Below are positions 1-8,887 of a DNA stretch of 64,000 nt, one piece after another; position 1 is the stretch's first letter, and each line of letters begins with the position of its first letter. The notes beneath the pieces are model-generated. The model did not search any database and was not told the DNA's origin. It saw nothing but the letters and a program-made list of their open reading frames with translations. This DNA is from Anaerolineales bacterium (GTDB lineage Bacteria > Chloroflexota > Anaerolineae > Aggregatilineales > UBA2796), in NCBI GenBank assembly GCA_015075625.1, contig JABTTZ010000001.1:372001-436000 (forward strand), in the 5' to 3' direction. The translations under genes were made by a program, and so were the position numbers.

Positions 1-152
1 ATGATGCTTCCCTTCGTGGGGAGTTTGTGTTTATAGCACCAACCCCCTCTCTTTGGGTGACAATTATCACTTTGCCCCGCCCTCCGTTTGTTTTATAGTA
101 ATAGGGAAGTGGTGAATACCCACGGTTACCACACGGGCAAGGGGGCAGTTTC

Positions 153-610
153 ATGAACGAACTCATCGGGCGTAAACTGGGACAGTACGAGATTACAGCG
201 CTGCTGGGCGAAGGCGGTATGGCGACCGTCTATCGAGCACATCAGACCAGCGTTCGGCGCGACGTGGCAGTCAAGATCATCGAGTCCAAACTGGCGTGCA
301 ACCCAGAGTTCATCCGACGCTTTGAACGCGAGACGATGACCATCGCTGCCCTCGATCATTCCCACATCCTCAAGATTCATGACTTCGGGCGCGAGGATAA
401 CCTGCTCCATCTGGGGATGGAGCTCAAGAGCGGGGGCAGCCTTATCCGAGCGGAGCAGCTCAGCGCTGAACAGACTGCTCATTACCTAGATCAGATCGCC
501 TCCGCCCTCTTGATCACGCCCATGCCAAGGGGTTCATCCGCCACGACCTGAAGCCTCAGAATGTGCTGCTCGAGGAAGTTTTGAATCTCTTCTCTATCCG
601 CCCTCCTGCG
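153..610 (+). pseudogene. Ser/Thr protein kinase, N-terminal half, frameshifted
   Basis: The reading frame from 153 encodes the N-lobe of a Hanks-type kinase: a glycine-rich loop (LGEGGMATVY, about residues 18-27), the VAVK lysine and an alpha-C region. The frame is lost near 510, where the protein goes out of phase and stops at 551. In the neighbouring frame the sequence continues with DHAHAKGFIRHDLKPQNVLL, which is the catalytic loop, but with RHD where HRD is expected. It then dissolves into unrelated sequence around 590-610. No activation segment or C-lobe follows. The combination of a frameshift, a scrambled HRD motif and a missing C-lobe makes this a dead fragment. Related kinase debris lies at 1080-1390 and 40725-41114. 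Confidence 0.8.
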
Positions 611-1077
611 GTCAGTTCCTCCATCCCCAGACCTCAATGAGCGCTTCAAGCATCCGCTGCACCTCATGATTGTGCAGGCAAGAGCAGTTTTGCCTACACC
701 TCCGCGTCCATAGATGCTGATGAGACGGGCACGCTCAGCAAGCAGGTTAGCCAAATCGGACGGCTTTTTGATCCGGTTTACGAACCGGTCATCGACATCC
801 TGAGGAGGGGCATTGACCGTGGTGCGATGGGATTCGATCTCATGGCGGTGACGTTGCCCAATCTCAGCCTTAATGGCTTCGAGTGCACGCTGCTGTTGTG
901 CCGCAGCCTGTTCCCTGCTGATAGAAACAACAACCGTCGACTCGTTCGCCACATTGCCACCCGGGGGAATCGGAGGCATCATATGTTCAGTTTGTGTCCC
1001 AATGAAAGGAACTAATTCTGCCGCCTGTGTGGTCACAGACCGCAGCAGAGTCGCAAGTTCCTCGGCCGAAGCAATTC
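491..1077 (-). pseudogene. P-loop (STAND/NB-ARC-like) NTPase fragment
   Basis: The minus-strand frame runs from about 1077 down to 491. It holds a helical, charged N-terminal part and then a Walker A motif (IYGRGGVGKTAL) of the kind seen in STAND/NB-ARC signalling ATPases. After the P-loop the sequence loses resemblance to a nucleotide-binding domain and becomes Arg/Asp-rich, which suggests a frameshift near 630. No Walker B or C-terminal repeat region is visible. The 3' end overlaps the plus-strand kinase remnant. An in-frame stop lies just above the start region, so the original N-terminus is also lost. Family assignment rests on the P-loop and its flank only. Confidence 0.5.
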
Positions 1078-1079
1078 AG

Positions 1080-1390
1080 TTTGCGCGGTGCTTGGCTAAG
1101 GCTTTGCCGATCACCCATTGCCAGATAGAGGGTACTTGTCCCCACATCGATACCATAGCCATAGATACGTAGAATGTGGGGATGGGTGAGTGTGTTCACC
1201 GTCCGAAATTCACACGTTCGAAGCGCTTTACAAGTTCGCTGTATCCACCAGAATTGACCGCGAGGACCTTCAGCACCGCTTCAAGGGTTGTTGTGGCATG
1301 ATGCGCACGATATACGGTTGCCATACTACCTTTACCCAGCATCCCTACGATATTGTAAGGACCCAAACGTCTACCGATCAGGTTCGACAT
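1080..1390 (-). pseudogene. Second Ser/Thr kinase N-lobe fragment, frameshifted
   Basis: Starting at 1390 on the minus strand the protein begins MSNLIGRRLGPYNIVGMLGK and continues through a glycine loop, ATVYRA and a lysine-bearing strand to KRFER. A one-base slip near 1200 moves the sequence into the next frame, where NTLTHPHILRIYGYG follows. This is the typical alpha-C to beta-4 segment. The homology ends shortly after LYLAM, before any catalytic loop. It is a different copy from the kinase at 153, and it points the other way. Both are N-lobe-only pieces. Confidence 0.75.
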
Positions 1391-1499
1391 GGTTACCTAC
1401 CTTCAATGTCTGGCGAACAACACGCCACCCAAGCGACGGGGTCTTCTCTCTCAAATGTCGGGGACAAGACCGCGCTGTGAAGCCCTCTGTCGGCTACTG

Positions 1500-2309
1500 C
1501 TACTGCACAATGCCGGGCTGCGTTAGCGCATGAAAGACAATTGTCTGAAATTGCTGCTGCAAACGTTGCCTGTAGACTTCCAGATCAATAAATGGCAGGT
1601 GGAACAAGTCACGCCAAGGGCGATGCGCCTCGTACAGATAGACTTCTTGAGGAGACAGCATCTCCACCCACCGAGGGATGGACTCCGCGTCGTCAGGCTC
1701 AACTGCAAACAAGAGCATATCTGCGGGCAGAATCCGCGCCACCCGTTGAACTTCCTGAGGATTGGTCAGGCGGTGAACTCCTTCCGCGTAGTTGAGCACC
1801 GTCGTTCCATCCGGATAACGCACATGAAAGCCAAGTTGGGGAGCATTCATGGGCAAGCGCAAGCCTTGACTGCCAATTCGGAGCAGATCAAAGGGGTGAA
1901 GTGCAAGTTGTAGAAGATAGTCTACTTTATGCTTGAATCCGGGTGGCAAGAGGGGCATATGTACCCAAGTGAAGGCAGTAATCTTGATCTCATTTAGGGT
2001 GATGCTTTCACCTGCTTTGATCCTGTGTACATTTGCGGGGAGGAGTATATTGCGTCGGTTGATATGGGCAGTAACTGCAGGAGAGGAGATCAGGTGGATG
2101 TTTTCCAAGTATGGACGGGCTTCCGGTGCCTCTAAAAACCGCCGCAGTGAACCCGCGTGCTCTGGATGCCCATGCGTGACACAAAGCAGTTTAGGCTGAT
2201 CATTCTTGAGAACATCCCAAGTGACGGCTTCACCGTATAAGTCAAAGCCTATAAATGCGCCCGCGTGTTGCAGACTGATGCCTGACCAGTTGTAATAGTG
2301 AATGTTCAT
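1500..2309 (-). CDS. Metallo-beta-lactamase-fold hydrolase
   Basis: This 269-residue protein has the MBL-fold metal-binding signature near its N-terminus, THGHPEH (His46, His48, Glu50, His51). The usual Asp of HxHxDH is replaced by Glu. Further His and Asp residues downstream (HMPLLPPG, near residue 117, and the AVEPDD segment) could supply the second metal site, but I cannot assign them by eye. It is predicted to be soluble, with no signal peptide. The start codon overlaps the stop of the upstream radical SAM gene by four bases (ATGA), so the two are probably translationally coupled. The substrate is unknown. An UlaG/YycJ-like phosphodiesterase or lactonase role is possible but not shown. 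Confidence 0.75.
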   Translation of the reverse strand: MNIHYYNWSGISLQHAGAFIGFDLYGEAVTWDVLKNDQPKLLCVTHGHPEHAGSLRRFLEAPEARPYLENIHLISSPAVTAHINRRNILLPANVHRIKAGESITLNEIKITAFTWVHMPLLPPGFKHKVDYLLQLALHPFDLLRIGSQGLRLPMNAPQLGFHVRYPDGTTVLNYAEGVHRLTNPQEVQRVARILPADMLLFAVEPDDAESIPRWVEMLSPQEVYLYEAHRPWRDLFHLPFIDLEVYRQRLQQQFQTIVFHALTQPGIVQ

Positions 2310-3715
2310 ACTACATCCGTTGGCACTGGGGCAAAGGTATTCACATGCATATTCTTGATCAACCTGCTGTTGCGCATCGCCCCCAAAAGTAGCTGGGGAA
2401 TATGACGCTTTAGGGCAGCCCGTGGGCGATATAACTTAAAGCGCCATATCGCCCGGAGTACAACCCGAAAATAGTACTTCTGAATCAGGCGATACATTTC
2501 CACCTGACTGAGCTTGGTGGTGGGAATCACAAAATGTGCAAGGTCATATAGTTCCCGATGGTGGGTTGTCACCTTGTCTTTCATCTCTTGGTGAAAGCCA
2601 GTACCGGGCAGTGGGGTCAAAGGGGTCAGTTCTGTCAGGGCGATGTTGGGATGTTTGCGTACATAACTATCAATGTTCTGAAAATCAGCTTCGGTGTAAT
2701 CCGGCATGACCAAAAAGCCCGCGCTTAGGGCGATCCCGTTTTGGGCAAGAATCTGAATGGCCTTTTCATTGATCTCGATGCTGGTCTTTTTGTTGATCTC
2801 GTTGATACGGGTATCGTCAATGGCCTCCAAACCCGTCATGACCATCATCAACCCGATCTTTGCCCACTTGGCGAAGATTTCCGGGTTTTTGACCACACAG
2901 TCAGTACGGGTATAGGCAAAATAGCGCTTCTTGATACCTGCTGCCACGATCAGGTCATGCAGTCGCTCCATTCGTTTCACATCAATGAAGGTGTGATCAT
3001 CACAAAACATGATGAAATCTTCGCGGATGGTCTTTAGGTCTTCAACAATAAGCTCCGGTGACCGCGTAATAAAGCGTCGGTTGGTGAAGTGCTGACAGGA
3101 GCAGAAATTGCAAGGGAAGGTGCATCCGAGTGAAGTCTGGATCGAAGCTACCGAGCTTTCAAATAGATAGTAATAGCGGGATCGGTATTTATCTGTGAGC
3201 GAGCGCTTGGGTTGAGGCATATGATCGAGGTTCGCTGGAAAGTGGCGGGATTCGGTAAAGTGTATCTGCCCTTCTCTGGGAAGCCCCAACCCCTGAATAT
3301 CCTCAAAGTCCACAATCTGCCGCTCTGCCCAGCGGGCAACAATTTCTCGGAAGGCGGGAACTCCCTCACCAATGACGATGACATCAAGGTAGGGCGAATT
3401 GAACTCCTCTGGGCACAAGCTTGCGTGATGTCCACCCACAACGGTCAAAATACGATGATTGAATGCTTTGGCGATTTTGAAAACTCGCTGTACTGTGTAG
3501 GTCTGTACCACCTGTGCACTTGCCCCCACAATGTCAGGATTAAAGCGCTTCAGGGCACCCTCCAGATCGGTGTCGAGTTCCATGTCGAGTAGTTCAACAT
3601 CATGATCAGGAACAGCCCCGCCGATGATCTCCAGCCCCAGTGGTTCGACCTTCGCCAGATATTTCAACCCAACGGTGAGATCACCACTGGGTGGGTTGAC
3701 CAATAGGATTCTCAT
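2306..3715 (-). CDS. B12-binding domain radical SAM protein
   Basis: The product has about 469 residues. An N-terminal cobalamin-binding Rossmann-type domain (MRILLVNPP at the start, GGHHAS near residue 95, IGEG near 116) is followed by a radical SAM barrel with the CxxxCxxC cluster Cys198, Cys202 and Cys205. This is the layout of the BchE/HpnP/HpnR class, whose members carry out methylations, cyclisations or oxygenations. I chose the ATG at 3715 because GAGGTG lies at good spacing before it and the cobalamin domain starts exactly there; an in-frame start at 3736 lacks a ribosome site. It is coupled to the MBL-fold gene downstream and lies 140 bases after the cytochrome gene. The substrate cannot be read from the sequence. 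Confidence 0.85.
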   Translation of the reverse strand: MRILLVNPPSGDLTVGLKYLAKVEPLGLEIIGGAVPDHDVELLDMELDTDLEGALKRFNPDIVGASAQVVQTYTVQRVFKIAKAFNHRILTVVGGHHASLCPEEFNSPYLDVIVIGEGVPAFREIVARWAERQIVDFEDIQGLGLPREGQIHFTESRHFPANLDHMPQPKRSLTDKYRSRYYYLFESSVASIQTSLGCTFPCNFCSCQHFTNRRFITRSPELIVEDLKTIREDFIMFCDDHTFIDVKRMERLHDLIVAAGIKKRYFAYTRTDCVVKNPEIFAKWAKIGLMMVMTGLEAIDDTRINEINKKTSIEINEKAIQILAQNGIALSAGFLVMPDYTEADFQNIDSYVRKHPNIALTELTPLTPLPGTGFHQEMKDKVTTHHRELYDLAHFVIPTTKLSQVEMYRLIQKYYFRVVLRAIWRFKLYRPRAALKRHIPQLLLGAMRNSRLIKNMHVNTFAPVPTDVV

Positions 3716-3856
3716 GATACACCTCGGTTCTTGCAAATGAATGCTTCTCTCACAATTAATCTCAGCTGCGAGACAATTCTAGACCTCGTGCAGGTTGATC
3801 CAAAGTGGACACATCCAGCGCAAGGTCTTTTAGGGATAGGGTCGAAGCTGCGGTTG

Positions 3857-4867
3857 TCAGCTTAATGAGCGAATATAAGCAATGATGTACAGAATCTGAT
3901 CATCCGTCAGAGCGGGATTGCCGCCTTTGGGAGGCATATCAATCCCGGTTGTGTTGAGTGGATCCCAGATCGGGCGTCCGGCTTTGATGAAGGTTAACAG
4001 GTCCGCATCGGATGATCTCGCCACAAACTCGCTGGCAATAAGGTCTTTACCCAGATTGGGAATACCTTTCGCATTGGACCCATGACAGGCGGCACAAGCC
4101 GTGAACAGTTTTTCGCCTTCAGTCACAAGGGCTGAATCATAGGCAGGGTCCGTTTCAGTATCAGTTGCAGGTACCGCACTTTCAGTTTGAGCGGACAAAC
4201 TGCGAATGAAGGCGATGATAGCGAGGATATCGTCATCACTTAGCGCCGGATTGCCACCCTTGGGCGGCATATCAATCCCGGTTGTGTTGAGTGGATCCCA
4301 GATTGGGCGTCCGGTTTTGATGAAGGTTAACAGGTCCGCATCGGATGATCTCGCCACAAGCTCGCTGGCAATAAGGTCTTTACCCAGATTGGGAATACCT
4401 TTCGCATTGGACCCATGGCAAGCGCTGCAAGCACCAAAAAGCTGCTCCCCTTTGGTCACCAGAGCCGGATCATAAGTGCTGCTGCCCCCGCCAGTGCCGT
4501 CTGCCTGCGCGATTGCTGTTGGGGTGAGGTTGCTGCTCACAGGGGATATGGACGTCAGGGTGGGGAGAGGGGTACTGGTTGGAGGCGGGGTTGAGGTCGC
4601 AGTAGGTACGGGTGTATTGGTCGGTAGGGGGGTAGGGGTTACCGTTGGGATTGGTGTGCTGGTGGGAATAAGGGTGGGGGTGGATGTCTGCGCTACCCAA
4701 ACCACTACCGAGCCTCTGTTAACGCCATCGGGCTGAGACTGCATTAATCCAACCAGAATCAAAACACCGATGATCACTAGATTGCTGGCAAAGATCAAAC
4801 TGAAAAGAACAGGATGCAGTGATGCCGTTTTATGTGTGTGATGCTCCACGAAAACTTTCTCCCTCAT
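3857..4867 (-). CDS. Membrane-anchored di-haem cytochrome c of the nos cluster
   Basis: A 336-residue protein: a transmembrane anchor (about 17-42), a Pro/Thr-rich linker (about 61-118) and two class I cytochrome c domains. The haem sites are CSACH at 147-151 and CAACH at 258-262, with axial methionines likely at 200 and 311 in IDMPPKGG. The two domains are almost copies, 111 residues apart. It probably passes electrons to NosZ on the outside of the membrane, the job of NosC cytochromes in clade II operons. It follows the lipoprotein gene after about 50 bases. A GTG at 4849 with AGGGAG nine bases upstream may be the true start, since the ATG at 4867 has no ribosome site. Confidence 0.85.
   Translation of the reverse strand: MREKVFVEHHTHKTASLHPVLFSLIFASNLVIIGVLILVGLMQSQPDGVNRGSVVVWVAQTSTPTLIPTSTPIPTVTPTPLPTNTPVPTATSTPPPTSTPLPTLTSISPVSSNLTPTAIAQADGTGGGSSTYDPALVTKGEQLFGACSACHGSNAKGIPNLGKDLIASELVARSSDADLLTFIKTGRPIWDPLNTTGIDMPPKGGNPALSDDDILAIIAFIRSLSAQTESAVPATDTETDPAYDSALVTEGEKLFTACAACHGSNAKGIPNLGKDLIASEFVARSSDADLLTFIKAGRPIWDPLNTTGIDMPPKGGNPALTDDQILYIIAYIRSLS
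3918..4421 (-). repeat. 333-bp-period near-identical duplication inside the cytochrome gene
   Basis: Bases 3918-4088 and 4251-4421 are nearly the same, with about eight differences across some 170 bases, most of them at third codon positions. Each copy covers the stretch from just after the haem motif to the axial methionine. The flanking parts of the two haem domains are clearly more diverged. This points to a recent gene-conversion event or a recent domain duplication. Confidence 0.9.
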
Positions 4868-4915
4868 AAAATTTGGATGAATTAAACACAGATTCGCAGG
4901 TATTCTCAGGGTGGC

Positions 4916-5665
4916 TCAGGGCATGACCACGTCCTGATCAAAAGTGCGCTCCGCGTGTGTTCCATCGGGACGGGTCACATTAACCACGACTTGCCAATCA
5001 CCAGCCATTGACCATTGCAGTGAGACCTGATACTGCCCCTCACCCATATGTTTACCCTCCCCCGTGATCGGCATCATGCCCTCATGGAGCATGTTCCCTG
5101 TCACCTTCACCATCGCATTAGTGACAGGTGCGCCGTCAGGGCCGGTCACGGTGATGATCACTATCCCACTACCCACAAGGGCAGGGCTGCGATCAGGGCT
5201 GTAGGCGATGTTCAGGGCAGAAAAGTCTGAGGCGGGGGTGCCCGTAGCACGCCGAATGATACTCTCGCTGGAGACAGCTTCAACCGTGAAAGAGAAATCC
5301 CGGCTAATCTTCGAGCCATCGGGCAGTGTGGCGGTGATAGTCACGAACCACCCCCCACCCATCGTCCATTCAAAGGGGATGCGGTACACACCCTTAAGGC
5401 TCTCGTGGGACTCGCCGTCAACCGGAGCCATGCCCGCATGATCCATATTTCCATGAGCTTGGATCAACATGCCGTCGATGGGTGTTCCCTGCGCATCCTT
5501 TAAGGTTACGATCAGTTCAGAGTCTCCTACCGCGGGTGGCTCCGGTTCAGCCCTCACGGATAAGTCCACTTTCGAGGGGGTGATAGTGGGAGAAGCGGCT
5601 CCGGCACATGCACTCATCACAAACAGACACAGCACCATAGCCAACAGCATTCGGAAGGAAGTCAT
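4916..5665 (-). CDS. Lipoprotein with two FixH/YtkA-like Met/His-rich domains (possible copper carrier)
   Basis: The 249-residue protein starts with a signal peptide ending in a lipobox-like MSAC (Cys20), so it should be lipid-anchored outside the membrane. Two beta-sandwich repeats follow, roughly 33-130 and 150-249. Each carries a Met/His cluster: HGNMDHAGMAP at 71-81 and GNMLHEGMMP at 190-199, with HMGEG nearby. YtkA/FixH- and CopC-type domains are small extracytoplasmic folds that often handle metals. The gene overlaps nosY by four bases and precedes the cytochrome. It occupies the place where many nos clusters carry nosL, and no NosL is seen in the window. Copper delivery to NosZ is therefore a reasonable inference, but it is unproven. 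Confidence 0.7.
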   Translation of the reverse strand: MTSFRMLLAMVLCLFVMSACAGAASPTITPSKVDLSVRAEPEPPAVGDSELIVTLKDAQGTPIDGMLIQAHGNMDHAGMAPVDGESHESLKGVYRIPFEWTMGGGWFVTITATLPDGSKISRDFSFTVEAVSSESIIRRATGTPASDFSALNIAYSPDRSPALVGSGIVIITVTGPDGAPVTNAMVKVTGNMLHEGMMPITGEGKHMGEGQYQVSLQWSMAGDWQVVVNVTRPDGTHAERTFDQDVVMP

Positions 5666-6522
5666 AAATTTCCTCTGCCTCTTTGAATCAACCGCTCCTC
5701 ACGCCCAAAGAGGATCATTCCCCCCATCAAAGGAATGATGATCCACAGCAGTAAGCCGCTGATGAGCATGGGGAGGAGAAGCTTGCCAAAATGATCGGTA
5801 GCATACACCCCCGCAGGCCCTAGTACTTCTAAGTTTGCTTGGAGTACGAGGATGGAGGCGATCTTAAATACCTGAAGGGGATTCAGGATCGCAATCGCAA
5901 AGACGGTTTCAATAGGCATCTGGGTAGATGTGGCTGTGCCCATGATGCCCAGATCGCCGATAAACACCAGAAACAGCCACAGGAATAACGCCCCACCCAA
6001 GGCCGCAGCAGTACGCTGGGTAATGCTGGAGAGCAAAAAGCCCAAACTCAGCATCGCCAAGGCCAGCAGGTACGCCAGCAGTACCATAAACAGATAACCG
6101 CCAGCATCCTGAATCCCGCCTTGGAGCGAGAGCACCACCCCGGCCACTCCAAATCCGAGGCTGAGGGTGGCAAGGAGTGCGCCCGCCATGCCCAAAAATT
6201 TGCCAAGGATGACTTCCACCCGGTTGATAGGCTGCGAAAGTAAATACATCAGTACGCCTGTCTCCCGGTCTCCAGCGAGATTCGCAGCCCCCAACGTTAA
6301 CCCGATCAGCGGTACAAATAGCAGCACCAGATTGATCAGGCTGGCGGCGGTACGGCTGTAACTGGCCACACGAAGGTTCATTCCGCCGGGCTGAGTTAAC
6401 GTTGAAAGCACCAGTGCCAGCCCTGCAAAAGCGATGGTAAACACCAAAAACCATCGGTTATGTAGGGCGTCGCGCAGCTCTTTTTCCGCCATGGTGCGGA
6501 TATTGGCAAGGTCAATCATCAT
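5662..6522 (-). CDS. nosY: NosY, ABC-2 type permease of the NosDFY copper-site maturation system
   Basis: About 286 residues with six predicted membrane spans, a cytoplasmic N-terminus containing AEKELRDALHNRW, and the ABC-2 features seen in NosY proteins (GDRETGVLMYLLSQPINR after the second span). NosY and NosF form the transporter that works with periplasmic NosD in assembling the CuZ centre of NosZ. I place the start at 6522 or 6519: twin ATG codons follow GGGGG at good spacing and overlap the nosF stop. The longer in-frame version from 6546 has no ribosome site. The stop overlaps the start of the lipoprotein gene. Operon position and partner genes make the assignment firm. Confidence 0.9.
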   Translation of the reverse strand: MMIDLANIRTMAEKELRDALHNRWFLVFTIAFAGLALVLSTLTQPGGMNLRVASYSRTAASLINLVLLFVPLIGLTLGAANLAGDRETGVLMYLLSQPINRVEVILGKFLGMAGALLATLSLGFGVAGVVLSLQGGIQDAGGYLFMVLLAYLLALAMLSLGFLLSSITQRTAAALGGALFLWLFLVFIGDLGIMGTATSTQMPIETVFAIAILNPLQVFKIASILVLQANLEVLGPAGVYATDHFGKLLLPMLISGLLLWIIIPLMGGMILFGREERLIQRGRGNL

Positions 6523-7396
6523 TTTCCCCCAGTAACAGCAGTTCACCGTCGATCAGATCAAAATCCTCTACGGGAATTTGCATTGATTCCAGAAGGCGCA
6601 AGGGGGCAACCTTACCACTCAAGCTGACTTGCACGTACACACTGTGCCCATTGGGCATAAAGCGGTATCCCTGTTCACTCAGAACATTCAGGGTTTGAGC
6701 TTTGTGCTGTGCCGAAATCCAAATGCGCAGCCAGCGATGCAGCCCCAAGCGAGGCGCAAGTTCATGTGGGGCACAATCCAGAACCAACTTGCCTTCGTCC
6801 AGCACTAACACCCGACTGCCCAATGCTATAACCTCATCCAAGCGGTGTGATGAGAACACAATGGTCTTGCCGGACTGATTCAGGCTTTGGATCATGTGGA
6901 TGAAATCCCGCTGTGCTTTGACATCAAGGCTAGCCGTGGGTTCATCCAGCACCAGCACAGGCGGATCGGAGAGAAGTCCCACTGCCAGCGCCAGACGCTG
7001 CTTCATGCCCCCGGAGAGCATGTGGACTCGTTTGGCCTTGTGGGGCGATAAGTGCACCTGAGTGAGCACCTCATCGATCCGCTTCACCGAAGCTTTTTTA
7101 AGACGGGCACAAAAATACAAGGTTTCTACGACGGTCAGGTCATAAAAGGCAGTTTCTTGGGGAACATAACCGATGGCGGCCCGTGCAGCCTTGCCCTGTT
7201 TACGCACATCGATACCATTCACGGTCAGCTCGCCCTCAAATCCATGCACCCCTAACAGACAGCGAAGGGTGGTGGTTTTTCCTGCACCGTTTGCGCCCCA
7301 CAAGGCAACGGACTCGCCCGCTTTGATGGTGAAAGAGACTTCATGCAGGGCAGCATGTTTGCGGTAACGTTTGGTCAGATTTTTGGCGATGATCAT
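6512..7396 (-). CDS. nosF: NosF, ABC transporter ATPase
   Basis: This 294-residue ATPase has Walker A GANGAGKT (34-41), a Q-loop in IGYVPQ, the LSGGMKQR signature, Walker B VLVLDEP, and the switch histidine in FSSHR. A C-terminal extension of about 80 residues after the nucleotide-binding domain is usual in this subfamily. It powers NosY during NosZ maturation. Its ATG overlaps the nosD stop by four bases, and its stop overlaps the twin start of nosY, so nosD-nosF-nosY should be co-translated. Confidence 0.93.
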   Translation of the reverse strand: MIIAKNLTKRYRKHAALHEVSFTIKAGESVALWGANGAGKTTTLRCLLGVHGFEGELTVNGIDVRKQGKAARAAIGYVPQETAFYDLTVVETLYFCARLKKASVKRIDEVLTQVHLSPHKAKRVHMLSGGMKQRLALAVGLLSDPPVLVLDEPTASLDVKAQRDFIHMIQSLNQSGKTIVFSSHRLDEVIALGSRVLVLDEGKLVLDCAPHELAPRLGLHRWLRIWISAQHKAQTLNVLSEQGYRFMPNGHSVYVQVSLSGKVAPLRLLESMQIPVEDFDLIDGELLLLGENDD

Positions 7397-8877
7397 GTCA
7401 GGGGTACTTTCTGCTCAGTTTTAGGCATAGGTTCTGACGCGGCTAAAGTTCTCCTGATAGAAGACAGTGCCCGGTTACGCAGCGCCGAGAGACACACCAG
7501 TGCTCCAATCCCCAATAACAGCCCTGTACCAGCCAGTAAGGAAAACGTCATTCCCTGTCCGGGTGAGTCGATCTGGACGGGGACGCTGTATTTCATCAGA
7601 GGGGCTTCGTCGATGACCTTAGGATCAGGACGTAAGGAAGGAAACGCTGCTGCCGCAAAGTCAATGGCTTGGCTTGCTGGGCTGAAGGTAAAAAGGCGTA
7701 GTACAGGGTTGTTGTCGGAGATGCTCTCAAAGAGCTTTTCGGCGCGGTAGGGCATATCCCCCACCCCGTCACCATCCCGGTCATAACCTACATAGTTGCT
7801 CCAGTAGTTGCCGATGCCGTCTTGACTCCAAGCGTTTCCCAGAAGGTTACCACGACCCTGAACACTCACCTGTTGGTAGTTTTCGAGGAAGGTGTTGTTC
7901 TGGAAAATATTTCGCTTCACCGAGGGCAGGCCGGTCAAGCCGATATCATTGTAGGCAATGAAGTTCTGGCTGAAATAATTGTGGGAATCATAAAGGGAGG
8001 GTGAGTTATCCAAAAAAATGGCCACTGCATTGCCTATAAAGACGTTTTCAAAAACCCGCACCTGATCCATATCCTTGAGGGCAACACCGTAACCGCTTGC
8101 CCCTCGGTTATGGATGATCCGGTTGCGGCTCAGGGTTAGTCCCGCCGAATACATCATGTAAGCGCCGACGGCGTTTTCCTCAATTCGGTTGTCCTCCACC
8201 ACTGCATCCTTGTTGTACATAAAATGCAGTCCATAACGGTTATGGTGGATGTAATTCTGGCGAATGAGGATATTGTTGGCATACCAGATAAGGATGTCAC
8301 GCCCGCTGGTGATCTCATTGCCGATCAAACTCACATCATGGCTGTACCAAACCCGGATGCCGTCGCCCCGGATACTCTCCTCAAGGGGTTTGCCCCTGAT
8401 AACATTGTTCTGAGCAATCCCTTGAGGGGCATCGGCAAAATAGATCCCAAACAAGACATCTTCAAGCAGGTTATCGGCAACAGTAACCTGTGGGGACTGA
8501 ATCACGATCCCCGTATCTTCGTGAGGCAGGCTGTGACCGCTGTTCCGCACGATGAATCCCTGAAAGATGACACGGGGGGCGTTGATCAGCACGAGACTGC
8601 CTATGCCGCGACCGTCGATCACCGGTTGATCGATCCCGATCAGGGAGATCGATTTCTCGATCACTAACGGCGCGACATATACACCACCGTGAACTTCAAT
8701 CACGTCACCATTATGGGCAGCTACAAGAGCTGCTTCGATGGTGGGGTAAGCTCCACCCGGAGCCACGATCAGGGTGGTTTGTGCCCGAACTGTGATCAGG
8801 GGTATCGCCATCCACATGAGCAGGCTGATCAGCACAGCGGGGCGGTAGATTCGTCGAGTACAGCAGGTTGGTTTCAT
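7393..8877 (-). CDS. nosD: NosD, extracytoplasmic copper-site maturation protein
   Basis: A 494-residue protein with an N-terminal signal peptide, then a right-handed parallel beta-helix recognisable by its repeated short turns (N-x-I-x-x-N and similar) from about residue 45 to 400. NosD proteins of this type feed the tetranuclear CuZ site of N2O reductase together with NosFY. A hydrophobic segment near the C-terminus (about 448-468) followed by basic residues suggests that this NosD is anchored in the membrane rather than free. It starts ten bases after the nosB-like gene and overlaps nosF. Confidence 0.92.
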   Translation of the reverse strand: MKPTCCTRRIYRPAVLISLLMWMAIPLITVRAQTTLIVAPGGAYPTIEAALVAAHNGDVIEVHGGVYVAPLVIEKSISLIGIDQPVIDGRGIGSLVLINAPRVIFQGFIVRNSGHSLPHEDTGIVIQSPQVTVADNLLEDVLFGIYFADAPQGIAQNNVIRGKPLEESIRGDGIRVWYSHDVSLIGNEITSGRDILIWYANNILIRQNYIHHNRYGLHFMYNKDAVVEDNRIEENAVGAYMMYSAGLTLSRNRIIHNRGASGYGVALKDMDQVRVFENVFIGNAVAIFLDNSPSLYDSHNYFSQNFIAYNDIGLTGLPSVKRNIFQNNTFLENYQQVSVQGRGNLLGNAWSQDGIGNYWSNYVGYDRDGDGVGDMPYRAEKLFESISDNNPVLRLFTFSPASQAIDFAAAAFPSLRPDPKVIDEAPLMKYSVPVQIDSPGQGMTFSLLAGTGLLLGIGALVCLSALRNRALSSIRRTLAASEPMPKTEQKVPLT

Positions 8878-8887
8878 AGAGGCTGCC

